From Gaiellasilicea sp963763755 (GTDB lineage Bacteria; Actinomycetota; Thermoleophilia; Gaiellales; Gaiellaceae), in contig CAVXQE010000012.1 in the NCBI GenBank assembly GCA_963763755.1, positions 1 to 64,000 of the forward strand: a DNA stretch of 64,000 nucleotides, in the 5' to 3' direction. The notes beneath the pieces are model-generated. The model did not search any database and was not told the DNA's origin. It saw only the letters and a list, made by a program, of their open reading frames with translations. Position numbers and translations under genes: made by a program. Below are positions 9,658-18,472 of this stretch, one piece after another (position 1 is the stretch's first letter; each line of letters begins with the position of its first letter).

Positions 9658-10566
9658 TCAGTCCACGAGGGTGCGGCCGGTGAGGTGCAGGAAGACGTCC
9701 TCGAGCGTGCTGCGGCGGATGAGCGTCGAGTGCGGTGGAAGCCCGCGCTCGGCGATCGCGGCTGCGGTGGCGTCGCCGTCGTCGGTGTAGACCAGCACGC
9801 GGTCCGGCAGCTCCTCGACGCGCTGACCGACACCGTTGAGCGCGCCGCTCTCCGCCCGCTCGTCCTCGAAGCGCACCTCGACGACCTCGCGCGTCGAATA
9901 CTTCTCGATCAGCTGCCGCGGCGAGCCTTCCGCGACGATCCGGCCGTGATCCATCACGACGAGCCGGTCGCAGAGCTGCTCCGCCTCGTCCATGTAGTGC
10001 GTCGTCAGCACGAGCGTGACGCCGCGCTGCTTCAGGCGGAACAGGCGATCCCAGACCACGTGCCGGGCCTGCGGATCGAGTCCCGTCGTCGGCTCGTCGA
10101 GGAGCAAGAGCTCGGGATCGTTGACGAGCGAGCGCGCGATCGTCAGGCGCCGCTTCATCCCGCCCGAGAGCGGCTCCACCTTGTCGCCGGCGCGCTCGGT
10201 GAGCTGGACGAAGTCGAGCAGCTCGTCGATCTTCGGTTTCAGCTCGCGGCGCGAGAGCCCGAAGTAGCGGCCGTAGATGAGCACGTTCTCGCGCACCGTC
10301 AGCTCCATGTCGAGCGTGTCGTGCTGCTGCACGACCCCGAGCCGGGCCCGGATGCTGGGGCCGTCCGCCTCTGGGTCGAGACCGAGGATGCGCAACGTCC
10401 CGCCGCTGACCGGAGAGACGCAGCCGATCATCCGCATCGTCGAGCTCTTGCCCGCCCCGTTGGGCCCGAGGAAGCCGAACGCCTCGCCACGCCGGACGTC
10501 GAGGTCGATTCCGTCGACCGCCACGAGGTCGCCGAACCGCTTCAGGAGCCCGCGGGCATGGATCAT
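9658..10566 (-). CDS. ABC transporter ATP-binding protein (DrrA-like)
   Basis: This cytoplasmic ATPase energises the two ABC-2 permeases encoded just downstream. It has a Walker A motif (GPNGAGKSSTMRM), a Q-loop, the signature LSGGMKRRLTIARSLV, Walker B (LLLLDEPTTGLD) and the switch His region (LVLTTHYMDEAEQL). A C-terminal regulatory region of about 80 residues is typical of the daunorubicin-resistance and NodI-like ATPases. The start is the ATG at 10566 (MIHARGLLKRFG). An upstream in-frame extension to 10704 is Arg-rich shadow sequence and is rejected. The gene follows ribF by 32 nt and may be cotranscribed with the operon upstream, but it is functionally unrelated. Confidence 0.95.
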   Translation of the reverse strand: MIHARGLLKRFGDLVAVDGIDLDVRRGEAFGFLGPNGAGKSSTMRMIGCVSPVSGGTLRILGLDPEADGPSIRARLGVVQQHDTLDMELTVRENVLIYGRYFGLSRRELKPKIDELLDFVQLTERAGDKVEPLSGGMKRRLTIARSLVNDPELLLLDEPTTGLDPQARHVVWDRLFRLKQRGVTLVLTTHYMDEAEQLCDRLVVMDHGRIVAEGSPRQLIEKYSTREVVEVRFEDERAESGALNGVGQRVEELPDRVLVYTDDGDATAAAIAERGLPPHSTLIRRSTLEDVFLHLTGRTLVD

Positions 10567-10598
10567 TGCGCCGTTCTCGCTCACGGCGCCCAACCTAC

Positions 10599-11423
10599 CT
10601 ACGCCGGTCGGACCGCTTTCCTCGTCGCGTCGACGTCGCGCGCGATCTGGTCGATCAGCTCCTGCTCGCTCCCGAACACCTGCTCGTCGCGGAGCCGCTC
10701 CCACAGTTCGACCAGCAGCCTGCGTCCGTAGAGGTCGCCCTCGAAGTCGAGCAGATGCGGCTCGATCCGCCGCTCCTCGCCGCCGTAGTGCGGGTTCGTC
10801 CCGATCGAGACGGCGGCCCGATGGTCGAGCGCGGCACCCGCGTAGATTCCGTACCGAGGCACGAGCAGGCCCGGATCGACCGCCAGGTTGGCCGTCGGGT
10901 AGCCGAGCGTGCCGCCCCGCTGGTCGCCGCTGACGACGATCCCGTCCAGCTCCGCCGGCCTCCCGAGCAGCTGCGCCGCCTCCCCCACCTCGCCCGCGTG
11001 CAGGTGTCGTCGGATCTCGGTGGACGAGACACCTTCGATCAGCGGCACGGCCCGCACGGCGAGGCCGAGACGCTCGAGCAGCTCGAGGTCGCCGCGCCGT
11101 CGGCGGCCGAAGCGGAAGTCCTCGCCCGCGACCACGACCTCAGCCCCCGCGAGATGCTCGGCCGCGAACTCCTCGGGCTCCTGCTGGGCGACGTCGAGCG
11201 TGAAGTCGAGCACGGTCGTCTCGGCGACTCCGAGCTCGGCCAGCAGCTCGAGCCGCCGCTCGAGGCTCGAGATCAGCTCCACGAGGTTTCCGAGCACGAC
11301 CCGCGGATGCGGATTGAAGGTCAGCACCCGAACGGGGAACCCGGTCGCCCGTGCCTCTTCGATCACCCGGCGATGCCCGAGATGGACTCCGTCGAACGTC
11401 CCGATCGCAATGGCCACCGTCAC
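10599..11423 (-). CDS. ribF: Bifunctional riboflavin kinase/FAD synthetase
   Basis: The protein converts riboflavin to FMN and then to FAD. The N-terminal FAD synthetase domain (residues about 1-150) carries the nucleotidyltransferase motif GTFDGVHLGHRRVI and VSSTEIRRHL. The C-terminal riboflavin kinase domain (about 155-274) carries GTLGYPTANLAVD, the Mg/ATP-binding PTAN element, and EPHLLDFEGDLYG. At 274 residues it is somewhat shorter than the usual 305-315. The ATG at 11423 overlaps the truB stop by 4 nt, placing it as the last gene of the rimP-nusA-infB-rbfA-truB operon, a standard order in actinobacteria. Confidence 0.96.
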   Translation of the reverse strand: MTVAIAIGTFDGVHLGHRRVIEEARATGFPVRVLTFNPHPRVVLGNLVELISSLERRLELLAELGVAETTVLDFTLDVAQQEPEEFAAEHLAGAEVVVAGEDFRFGRRRRGDLELLERLGLAVRAVPLIEGVSSTEIRRHLHAGEVGEAAQLLGRPAELDGIVVSGDQRGGTLGYPTANLAVDPGLLVPRYGIYAGAALDHRAAVSIGTNPHYGGEERRIEPHLLDFEGDLYGRRLLVELWERLRDEQVFGSEQELIDQIARDVDATRKAVRPA

Positions 11424-12076
11424 GGCAGCAGCGCCAGTGCTTGATCGGGTGGGATCACGCGCTCCTCGTCGGCGTCCTCGACGCGGAAGGGGCCGATCTC
11501 GAGCCGGCGGAGCGTCGCGCAGTGGCCTCCGAGCTCCTCGGCGATCGCCCGGACATAGGTTCCCGAGCTGACGCGAAGGTCAAGGCGGACGACGCCGTCC
11601 GTATACGCGATGACGTCGAGCGCGTCGACGCGCGAGCGCCGCAGCGGCATCTCCACCTGGACGCCGCGGCGGTGCAGCTTGTAGGCGCGCTCACCGCCGA
11701 TCTTGACCGCGGACGCGGCCGGGATCGGCAGCTCGATCTCGCCGCGGAGGCCCGCGAGCCGGCGCTCGAGCTCGTCCGGCGACGGCGGCTCGAGCGACTC
11801 GACGACGTCCCCCTCGGGATCGCCCGTGGTCGTACGGGACGTGAGGTCGACGTCCGTGAGATAGCGCTTGTCGAGACCGACGAACGATCCCGCCAATTTT
11901 GTCGAGCGGCCGGAGAGCAGAAGCAACAATCCTGTGGCGAAAGGGTCAAGAGTTCCCGCATGGCCCATCTTCGTCCCGGTCCGCGACCGAACACGGGCGA
12001 CGACGGCGAACGAGGAAGGCCCGGCCGGCTTGTCGACGAGGATGATCCCGCTCGGCTCGAGGCCCTTCGGCGGCAT
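11420..12076 (-). CDS. truB: tRNA pseudouridine-55 synthase
   Basis: This enzyme forms pseudouridine 55 in the T-loop of tRNAs. The catalytic Asp lies in MGHAGTLDPFATGLLLLLSG, and other family stretches are GIILVDKPAGPSS and SSGTYVRAIAEELG. At 218 residues it is shorter than E. coli TruB (314) and lacks most of the C-terminal PUA-like domain. The ATG at 12076 overlaps the nrnA TGA by one base (TGATG), and the stop overlaps ribF by 4 nt. Confidence 0.96.
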   Translation of the reverse strand: MPPKGLEPSGIILVDKPAGPSSFAVVARVRSRTGTKMGHAGTLDPFATGLLLLLSGRSTKLAGSFVGLDKRYLTDVDLTSRTTTGDPEGDVVESLEPPSPDELERRLAGLRGEIELPIPAASAVKIGGERAYKLHRRGVQVEMPLRRSRVDALDVIAYTDGVVRLDLRVSSGTYVRAIAEELGGHCATLRRLEIGPFRVEDADEERVIPPDQALALLP

Positions 12077-13099
12077 CAGCCGGTCGCGGGAGCGCCCGCA
12101 GCGGCCAGGAACTCGCGCCGGAGGAAGTTCGTGATCTCCTCGATCGAGGCGTCGCTCGAGAAGCCGGCCGCCTGGCGGTGGCCGCCGCCGCCCGAGGCAC
12201 GCGCGATCGCCGAGACGTCGATCTCGTCGTGCGAGGCCCGCAAGGAGACGCGCCGGGCCGGTGTGCCCCCGCGAGGCGGCTCGCGGATCATGGCTGCCAT
12301 GTCGGCGCCCTCGACCGCGCGCAGAAAGTCGATGATTCCCTCCGAGTACGGCTCGACGGCGCCGACCTCGGCGAAGTCGTTGCGAAGCAGGTACGAGACG
12401 ACGAGCCTGCCCCCCTCGTACACCTGCGCCCGCTCGAGCGCTCGCGCCAGGAGCTTCAGCTTCGCGAACTGGACGTTCTCGTAGACGTCCTGGAAGACCT
12501 TGTGCACGTCCGCCCCGGCCTCGACGAGCTCGGCGGCGAGTCGCAGCGCCTTGGGCGTCGTGTTCGCGTACTGGAAGCGGCCGGTGTCGGTGACGAGCGC
12601 GGTGTAGAGCGGCTCGGCCAGCTCGGGCGTCAGCTCGATGCCGAGCGCGGCGAAGACGTCGCGCAGCAACTCGCCCGTCGAGGACGCCTCGGCGTCGACG
12701 ACGACCACGTCGCCGAAGCGCGAGTTGTCGTGGTGGTGGTCGATGTTGAGCGTGAACGGCGCCAGGTGGAGGACGGCCGGATCGGCGCCGAGCCGGCTCT
12801 CGTTGGCGCAGTCCACGGCGACGAGCGTGCGCTCGGCGGCGTCGGCGGGCAGCTCTCGCTGCAGCTCGCCGAGCGCCAGGAAGCGGTACTCACCCGGGGA
12901 GCGGCGCCGGGCCGGCGAGGAACATGACGCTGTCCTTGCCGAGCGACCGCAACGCGAGGTGGGTCGCGAGCAGCGAGCCGAGTGCGTCGCCATCCGGATT
13001 CTCGTGCGTCGTGACGAGAAACCGCTCGCGCTCGCGGATCGCCTCGACGACCGCCCCGAGGTCAGCTGCCGTTGTCGTCTGTTTCGGGGGCGAGCTCAT
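12076..13099 (-). CDS. nrnA: DHH-family phosphoesterase (NrnA-type nanoRNase/pAp phosphatase), frameshifted
   Basis: This enzyme degrades nano-RNA and/or 3'-phosphoadenosine 5'-phosphate. The N-terminus (RFLVTTHENPDGDALGSLLA, first metal-binding motif) reads in one frame from 13099. After about 12900 the rest continues in another frame, with the DHH motif in LNIDHHHDNSRFG, TDTGRFQYANTTP, and the DHHA1 signature GGGGHRQAAGF. One indel near 12895-12905 is required. The start at 13099 overlaps the end of rbfA by 38 nt, so a slightly later start is possible. Neighbours rbfA and truB give the standard context for this family in Gram-positive bacteria. Confidence 0.92.
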
Positions 13100-13418
13100 C
13101 GATGAGTTTGGACATCCGCACGCCGTGCTCGACCGCGTGATCGTATTCGAACGAGAGCTGCGGGGTCCGCTTCATCCGGAGCTCGCGTGAGAGTCGCGCC
13201 TGGAGGACGCCGTGCGCGGCCACCAGCCCGCTCATGCTCGAGCTCCGCTTCTTCTCGCTCCCGAGCACGCTCACGTAGACCGTCGCCTGCCGTAGGTCCT
13301 GCGACGTCTTGACGCCGGTGACGGTGACGAACCCGATCCGCGGGTCCTTCAGCTCCAGCAGGGCCTCGGAGAGAACCTGGCGGAGCGACTCGTTGACTCT
13401 GCGCATCCGCTCGGGCAT
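13062..13418 (-). CDS. rbfA: Ribosome-binding factor A
   Basis: This is a small KH-fold 30S maturation factor acting on the 5' end of 16S rRNA. The 118-residue protein starts at the ATG at 13418 (MPERMRRVNESLRQVLSEAL) and contains LKDPRIGFVTVTGVKTSQDL and the C-terminal helix motif RMKRTPQLSFEYD with the second Arg/Lys patch. The upstream in-frame extension to 13583 is the shadow of the DUF503 gene. The gene lies between DUF503 and nrnA in the infB operon. Confidence 0.95.
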   Translation of the reverse strand: MPERMRRVNESLRQVLSEALLELKDPRIGFVTVTGVKTSQDLRQATVYVSVLGSEKKRSSSMSGLVAAHGVLQARLSRELRMKRTPQLSFEYDHAVEHGVRMSKLIDELAPETDDNGS

Positions 13419-13435
13419 ACACCTACCGTACCGAG

Positions 13436-13735
13436 CTAGTCGTCGAGGGTGACGAGCTCTCGGTCGACGGCTCCGAGCTCCCACTCGCGCGAGGCCAGGT
13501 AGCGCTCCGCGTCGGCGAGCAGGCGCTCTGCCTCCCCGGCTTCGCGCGTGACAACCGCCACCGTGAGCCGCGCGCGCTGCCACACATCGTGGTGATCGAC
13601 CTCGGCGACCGCGGCGGCGAAGCGGTTCCGAAGCTGCTCCTTCGCCGAGCGCACGTGCATGCGCTTCTCCTTCAAGGAGTGCGCTTCGGGAAAGTGCAGC
13701 TCGGCGGAGAGGATCCCGACCCAGCCCGTGGCCAC
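13436..13735 (-). CDS. DUF503 / YlxP-like protein
   Basis: This 99-residue protein of the YlxP (DUF503) family is commonly encoded between infB and rbfA in Gram-positive bacteria, and its function is not established. Recognisable features are WVGILSAELHFPEAHSLKEK followed by RSAKEQLRNRFAAAVAEVD and a C-terminal segment after AVVTREAGEAERLL. The GTG at 13735 shares a base with the infB TAG (TAGTG), which fixes the start and implies translational coupling. The upstream reading frame to 13858 overlaps infB and is not used. Confidence 0.9.
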   Translation of the reverse strand: MATGWVGILSAELHFPEAHSLKEKRMHVRSAKEQLRNRFAAAVAEVDHHDVWQRARLTVAVVTREAGEAERLLADAERYLASREWELGAVDRELVTLDD

Positions 13736-15700
13736 TAGGGCGTGGCGGGCGAGGCGGCGGGCTCGTCGAGCGAGGTCCGCTCGACCTGGCGCGTCTCGTA
13801 GGCCTCGAGAACGTCGCCTTCCTTCACGTCGTTGAAGTCGTTGAGCAGGATCCCGCACTCGAAGCCCTCCGCGACCTCACGTGCGTCCTCCTTGAAGCGC
13901 TTGAGCTGGGAGATCGTGGTGTCGTAGATCACGGTGCCCTCGCGGACGACCCGCACCTGCGAGCTCCGCCGCACGACGCCCGAGGTGACCATGCAGCCGG
14001 CGATCGTGCCGAGCCGCGAGACCTTGAAGAGGGCGCGCACCTCGGCCTCGCCGATGATCTCCTCGGTCTGGACGGCGGAGAGCATGCCGACGAGGGCCTG
14101 CTCGATGTCCTCGGTCAGCTGGTAGATGACGCGGTAGGTGCGGATGTCGACGCCCTCACGCTCGGCGAGCTGCCGTGCTTCGGCGTTCGGACGGACGTTG
14201 AAGCCGACGACGAGTGCGTTCGAGGTGGCGGCGAGCATGATGTCGCCCTCCGTGATCGGGCCGACGCCCTGGTGGATCACGTTGACCCGCACCTCGGGAT
14301 GCTCGATCTTCGCGAGCTCGGAGATCGCTGCCTCGACGGAGCCGCCGACGTCGCCCTTGAGGATCAGGTTCAGATCCTGGACGGCGCCTTCCTGCAGCTG
14401 CGAGAAGAGCGATTCCAGCGAGACGCCGCCCTTCGAGCGCTGTGCGAGCTGCTCGGTGCGGAGCCGCTGGCCGCGGCGCTGCGCGAGCTGGCGGGCCTCG
14501 CGCTCGTTCTCGACGACGCGCGCGAGCTCGCCGGCCGGCGGCGGCACGTCGAAGCCGAGGATCTCGACCGGCGTCCCCGGACGGGCCTCCGCGACCTTCT
14601 CGCCGCGGTAGTCGTGCAGCGCGCGCACCTTGCCGTGCGCGTCGCCGGCCACGATGGCGTCGCCGACGCGGAGTGTGCCGCGGTGAACGAGCATCGTCGC
14701 GACCGGCCCGCGGCCGACGTCGAGGCGTGATTCGATGATCGGACCGGAGGCTTCGGTGTTCGGGTTGGCGGTCAGCTCGAGCTCGGCGTCGGCGACGAGC
14801 AGGACCTTCTCGAGCAGGTCGTCGAGGTTCGTCTTCTGCTTCGCGGACACGTTCGAGAACTGGACGGTGCCGCCCCAGTCCTCGGGCTGAAGCCCTCGGC
14901 GGCGAGGTCGGCCTTGACACGGTCCGGATTGGCGTCCGGCATGTCCATCTTGTTCACGGCGACGACGATCGGGACGCCGGCGGCGCGGGCGTGGGAGATC
15001 GATTCCTTGGTCTGCGGCATCACGCTGTCGTCGGCCGCGACGACGAGGACGGCGATGTCCGTGACCTTCGCGCCGCGGGCACGCATGGCGGTGAATGCCT
15101 CGTGGCCCGGCGTGTCGAGGAACGTGATCTTCCGGCCGGCGATCTCGGCCTGGTACGCGCCGATGTGCTGCGTGATCCCGCCGGCCTCGGTCTCGACGAC
15201 CGCGGACTGGCGGATCGCGTCGAGCAAGCGTCGTCTTGCCGTGGTCGACGTGGCCCATGATCGTCACGACGGGCGGGCGCGGCGCGAGATCCTCCTCGGC
15301 GTCCTCGAAGACCTCCGGCAACTCCTCCTCGTCGGCGGCGTGCTTGATCGTGATCTCGCGGTCCAGCTCGGTTCCGATCAGCTCGACCTCGTCGTCGGAG
15401 AGCGACTGCGTGATCTGCACCATCTGGCCGAGGCCCATCATGATCTTGATCAGCTGCGCGGCCGGAACGCCGAGCGCCTGCGAGAGGTCGCGGACGGAGA
15501 CTCCAGACGGAACGGTCGCCGGACCGGTCGGTGGCGCGACTTCCTGCTTCTCACGCTTCGGAGTCGCGTCGGTGCGGCCGCGGTTGTGGCGCGGGTTCGG
15601 GACGATTGGTCCCGCCCTCGATCACGACCCGGCGCTTACGCCCGGGGGCTCCCTGCCGCGGCCGAATTGGACGGTTTGGCTTGTTCGGTTCGTCAGCCAT
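13735..15700 (-). CDS. infB: Translation initiation factor IF-2, frameshifted
   Basis: This GTPase delivers fMet-tRNA to the 30S subunit and promotes subunit joining. The ATG at 15700 overlaps the ylxR stop (TGATG) and opens a short basic N-terminal region (MADEPNKPNRPIRPRQGAPG), far shorter than in enterobacteria. It then has an IF2-N-like motif (VSVRDLSQALGVPAAQLIKM), the G domain with G1 GHVDHGKT, G2 GITQHIGAY, G3 DTPGHEAF and G4 NKMD, and domains II-IV to the C-terminus. Three indels are visible: near 15550-15600, near 15232 (one extra T right after G1) and near 14893 (one missing base before EDWGG). An essential gene broken three times is strong evidence of sequence error. Confidence 0.95.
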
Positions 15701-15942
15701 CAGCGGTCAGTGTAGAGGCGCGAGAGCGCCGGATCGACGACGACGGTCCGCTTCAGGACGCGGCTGAACGCGCGGCGATCCGCCGCCCGCTCGAAGCAGG
15801 AGAGCCGCCGGCAGGTGTAGACGCCCCGGCCGGGCTCCCTCCGCCCCTCGACGAGGGCTCCCGACCGCGCCACGAAGCGCTGGAGCTCCGACTGTGGCGC
15901 CTTGCGCCCGCAGCCCGCACACGTGCGTTCCGGCGAGGTCAC
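15700..15942 (-). CDS. YlxR-family RNA-binding protein (DUF448)
   Basis: This 80-residue protein of the YlxR family is a nucleic-acid-binding fold encoded between nusA and infB in most Gram-positive bacteria. The family N-terminus PERTCAGCGRKAPQSELQRF and the central GRGVYTCRRLSCFERA are present. The GTG at 15942 overlaps the corrected nusA TGA (GTGA). Because of an indel in nusA the frame here reads through from the NusA KH region, mimicking a NusA-YlxR fusion. The overlap of stop and start shows they are separate genes. Confidence 0.9.
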   Translation of the reverse strand: MTSPERTCAGCGRKAPQSELQRFVARSGALVEGRREPGRGVYTCRRLSCFERAADRRAFSRVLKRTVVVDPALSRLYTDR

Positions 15943-17425
15943 GCAGCGGTCTCGTCCTCCCCGGCCTCGACAGCAACCGGCTCGTCGGACGGCTTCCGGC
16001 TCCTCCACCACATCGTTGATCTCGACCTCGTCGACCTCGACCTCAGCAACCTCGACCTCGGCGACCTCGGCGACCTCGGCAACCGGCTCGAGCGACTCCG
16101 CCTCGGCGGGCGTCGCGAGCTCCTCGACCTCCGCTGCCGCAACGACCTCCTCGGGCTCCTGGCCGACCATCGCCTGGTGAGCCGGAACGCCGCAGTAGCG
16201 CGTGCCGGGAAGCGCTGCGTTCGGACAGCGCTTGCCGTTGGAGAGGATCGCGGCACAGCGGCCGGAGTAGTCGCCTTCGCCGCCCTCGCCGTCGCCGGCG
16301 AACGCCGCTTCGGCCTCGGCCTGGGCGAACTCCTCGTCGGACTGGATGTCGACCTTCCAGCCGGTCAGGCGGGCGGCGAGGCGGGCATTCAGCCCGTCCT
16401 TGCCGATCGCGAGCGCCAGCTGGTCGTTCGGGACGACAACCGTCGCCTCCTTGGTCTCGTCGTCGATGTACACCTCGCGCACGCGTGCGGGCGAGAGCGC
16501 CTTCGCGACGAACCGGGCCGGCTCGGTGTTCCACGGGATGATGTCGATCTTCTCGCCGCGGAGCTCGGAGACGACCATGCGGACGCGTGAGCCGCGCGGG
16601 CCGACGCAGGCACCGACCGGGATCGACGCCCTGGGCGTGCGACTCGACGGCGATCTTCGCGCGGTAGCCGGGCTCACGGGCGACGCCGCGGATCACGACG
16701 AGCCCGTCGGCGATCTCGGGCACCTCGAGCTCGAAGAGCGTCTTGATCAGCTCGGGATCGCGGCGCGAGAGGATCACCTGCGGGCCCTTCGTCCCCGAAC
16801 GGACCTCGGTGATCACGGCCTTGATGCGGGAGCCCTGCTCGTAGCGCTCGCCGTCGACCTGCTCGGAGCGCGGCAGCAGCGCCTCGACCTTGCCGAGGTC
16901 GACGAGCACGTTGTTGCGGTCGCCGGCCTGCTGGACGATGCCGGTCACGACCTCGCCCTGGCGGTCGATGTACTCCTCGTACATCATCGCGCGCTCGGCC
17001 TCGCGGATCCGCTGCTGGATCACCTGCTTGGCCGTCATCGCGGCGATGCGGCCGAAGTCGTTCGGGGTGACGTCGGCGCGGACGATCAGCTCCTCGGGAA
17101 CCTGATCCCAGTCGAGCTCGAGCTCGTCCTGGTTGATCAGCGTGTGCTGCTTCTCCCCGGTCTCCTCCTCGAGCCGCTCGAGCTCCTCGATCTTGGCCTC
17201 CATGGCCTCGTCGAGCAGCCGCGCCTCGAGGTCGCCCGGAATCTCGATCGAGAACACGCGGAACTCGCCCTCGTCGTCGAGCTCGACGGCGGCGTGCCTG
17301 GACGCGCCGGGAGTCTTCTTGTAGGCGGCGAGGAGGGCGTCCTCGAGCGCACCGACGACGGTGTTCTCCTCGATGCCCTTTTCACGCTCGAGGCCACGGA
17401 TGTGCTCGATGATCTCCTGAGACAT
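15939..17425 (-). CDS. nusA: Transcription termination/antitermination factor NusA with Cys3His tail, frameshifted
   Basis: NusA binds RNA polymerase and nascent RNA to control pausing, termination and antitermination. From the ATG at 17425 (MSQEIIEHIRGLEREKGI) it has the RNAP-binding N-domain, an S1 domain (RQGEVVTGIVQQAGDRNNVL), and two KH domains (VGACVGPRGSRVRMVVSELR; PNDQLALAIGKDGLNARLAA). After the KH region comes an unusual tail: GRCAAILSNGKRCPN then GTRYCGVPAHQ, a C-x9-C-x10-C-x4-H arrangement, followed by an acidic run of Glu-Val repeats ending in GEDETAA. Indels lie near 16635 and 16005. The corrected stop is TGA at 15939-15941. rimP ends 4 nt upstream. Confidence 0.95.
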
Positions 17426-17429
17426 CTCC

Positions 17430-17873
17430 CTACGCTCCCTTGTCAGATTCGGTGTAGACCAGGTTTCCCCGCACGATCGCGTCGTACGGGATCTCGACGT
17501 TGTTGTTGCCAGACTGGACGACGACGGCATTCTCGCCGGCGCTCACGATCTCGCCCTTGAGACGCTTGCGCTCCGGCGTACGAAGCGTGACCGTGCGACC
17601 GACGGCGTTGCGAAAGTGCTCGGGCCTGCGCAGCGGGCGCTCGATCCCCGGCGACGAGACCTCGACGGCGTACTCGCCGAGGTAGCCGCGCAGCGCGTCG
17701 GTGACGCGCGCGCACAGGGCATGGTCGACACCTTCGGCGTGGTCGACGAAGACGGTGAAGCGATCTGGAGCCGAGAGCTCGACGGCGAGGACCTCGACGC
17801 CCGGCAGGGCAGTCGCAAGCTCCCGTCCAATCTGCTTCGTCAGCGTCCTCTCCTTTTCGTGCGTGGCACTCAA
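17430..17873 (-). CDS. rimP: Ribosome maturation factor RimP
   Basis: This 30S assembly factor opens the rimP-nusA-infB operon. The 147-residue product carries the RimP core (LAVELSAPDRFTVFVDHAEG, then YLGEYAVEVSSPGIERPLRR) and an Sm-like C-terminal domain (ERKRLKGEIVSAGENAVVVQ). The TTG at 17873 is preferred: it has GAAGGAG eight bases upstream and gives the standard family length. A CTG at 17843 with its own AGGAG is an alternative. An ATG at 17981 would add unconserved residues across a hairpin and is rejected. Confidence 0.9.
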   Translation of the reverse strand: MSATHEKERTLTKQIGRELATALPGVEVLAVELSAPDRFTVFVDHAEGVDHALCARVTDALRGYLGEYAVEVSSPGIERPLRRPEHFRNAVGRTVTLRTPERKRLKGEIVSAGENAVVVQSGNNNVEIPYDAIVRGNLVYTESDKGA

Positions 17874-17893
17874 AAACGTGGCTCCTTCAACAA

Positions 17894-17916
17894 AAATGGG
17901 CGCTGCGCGCCCATTT
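17894..17916 (-). terminator. Leader hairpin with U-tract before rimP (possible attenuator)
   Basis: On the minus strand a perfect 10-bp stem (AAATGGGCGC / GCGCCCATTT, loop GCA) runs into TTTTTG, which looks like an intrinsic terminator. It lies about 20 nt before the rimP TTG start. It could end transcription entering from upstream or act as a conditional attenuator of the rimP-nusA-infB operon. Confidence 0.5.
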
Positions 17917-17973
17917 CGTCCAGCAGGTGAAAATGGTCTCGGAAGTGTAGCAGCGACGCGGCCGATTCGGCCC

Positions 17974-18155
17974 TTACCCAAGCGTGATCGTGACCGGCCC
18001 GTCGTTCACGAGCCGACATCGATTCGCGCACCGAAGACACCCGTTTCGACCGGGACTCCGCGCTCGCGCAACGCGGCACAGCAGCTCTCGACGAGCGCCT
18101 CCGCCTCGTGCGGCTTGGCCGAAGCTCGGACGGTTTCCCTTGTTCGTGTCCGCTC
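17974..18155 (-). pseudogene. Decayed second copy of dtd (3' half)
   Basis: Translated across frames, this stretch matches the C-terminal half of the intact dtd at 18473-18910. ADTNKGNRPSFGQ corresponds to ADTQKGNRPSF, ERGVPVETGVFGARIDV to ELGVPVETGVFGARMEV, and LVNDGPVTITLG (stop TAA at 17974-17976) to LVNDGPVTIVLDV. At least two frame changes occur (near 18110 and 18015) and the 5' half is absent. The nucleotide match is clear but diverged, so it is a genuine old partial duplication rather than an assembly artefact. The small gene at 18173-18409 lies between the two copies. Confidence 0.75.
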
Positions 18156-18172
18156 TCAGGCGGTGTTGTCGT

Positions 18173-18409
18173 TCAAAGGCATCGCTGCCTCACCTGTGTC
18201 GGCCGTTGCTGACTGTCGAGGAGTTCCAGGATCCGGTCGGTGTTCTCGCGGATCGCGGTGATGTTTTGAAACGCCCACTTTGGCGGAGCGTTTTCGGGCA
18301 TCCGCTCGATGAACCGCTCGATGTCGAAACCGTCGCGGCTGAGTGCGTGACGTTTGGCCAACACCACGGCACCGATGACGACTGCGCCGGCTATCAACGC
18401 CTTGCTCAT
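18173..18409 (-). CDS. Small single-pass membrane protein, unknown
   Basis: The protein has 78 residues and starts MSKALIAGAVVIGAVVLAKR, one hydrophobic helix at residues about 4-18. A charged cytoplasmic-type region follows, containing ERFIERMPENAPPKWAFQNI and a short helical heptad-like tail (TAIRENTDRILELLDSQQ). I do not recognise a family. The ATG at 18409 is chosen over an upstream in-frame ATG at 18457 because the hydrophobic helix then begins at the N-terminus. It is located between intact dtd and its decayed copy. Confidence 0.55.
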   Translation of the reverse strand: MSKALIAGAVVIGAVVLAKRHALSRDGFDIERFIERMPENAPPKWAFQNITAIRENTDRILELLDSQQRPTQVRQRCL

Positions 18410-18472
18410 GTGCTTCGCCCCCTCGGTAGACCTCTCCACCATTCTAGGAATCTCCAACTCCCCAGGCTCTCC

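Noticed and set aside
8091..9833. Single 580-residue fused ABC permease
   Set aside because: The true C-terminus of the first permease is in another frame, and a GTGA stop/start overlap at 8879-8882 shows two genes joined by an indel.
13436..13858. Longer DUF503 protein starting at 13858
   Set aside because: The extra N-terminus is antisense-like infB shadow; the conserved family start is the GTG at 13735.
15700..16677. NusA-YlxR fusion protein
   Set aside because: A corrected NusA frame stops at 15939 with a GTGA overlap to YlxR; the fusion is caused by indels in nusA.
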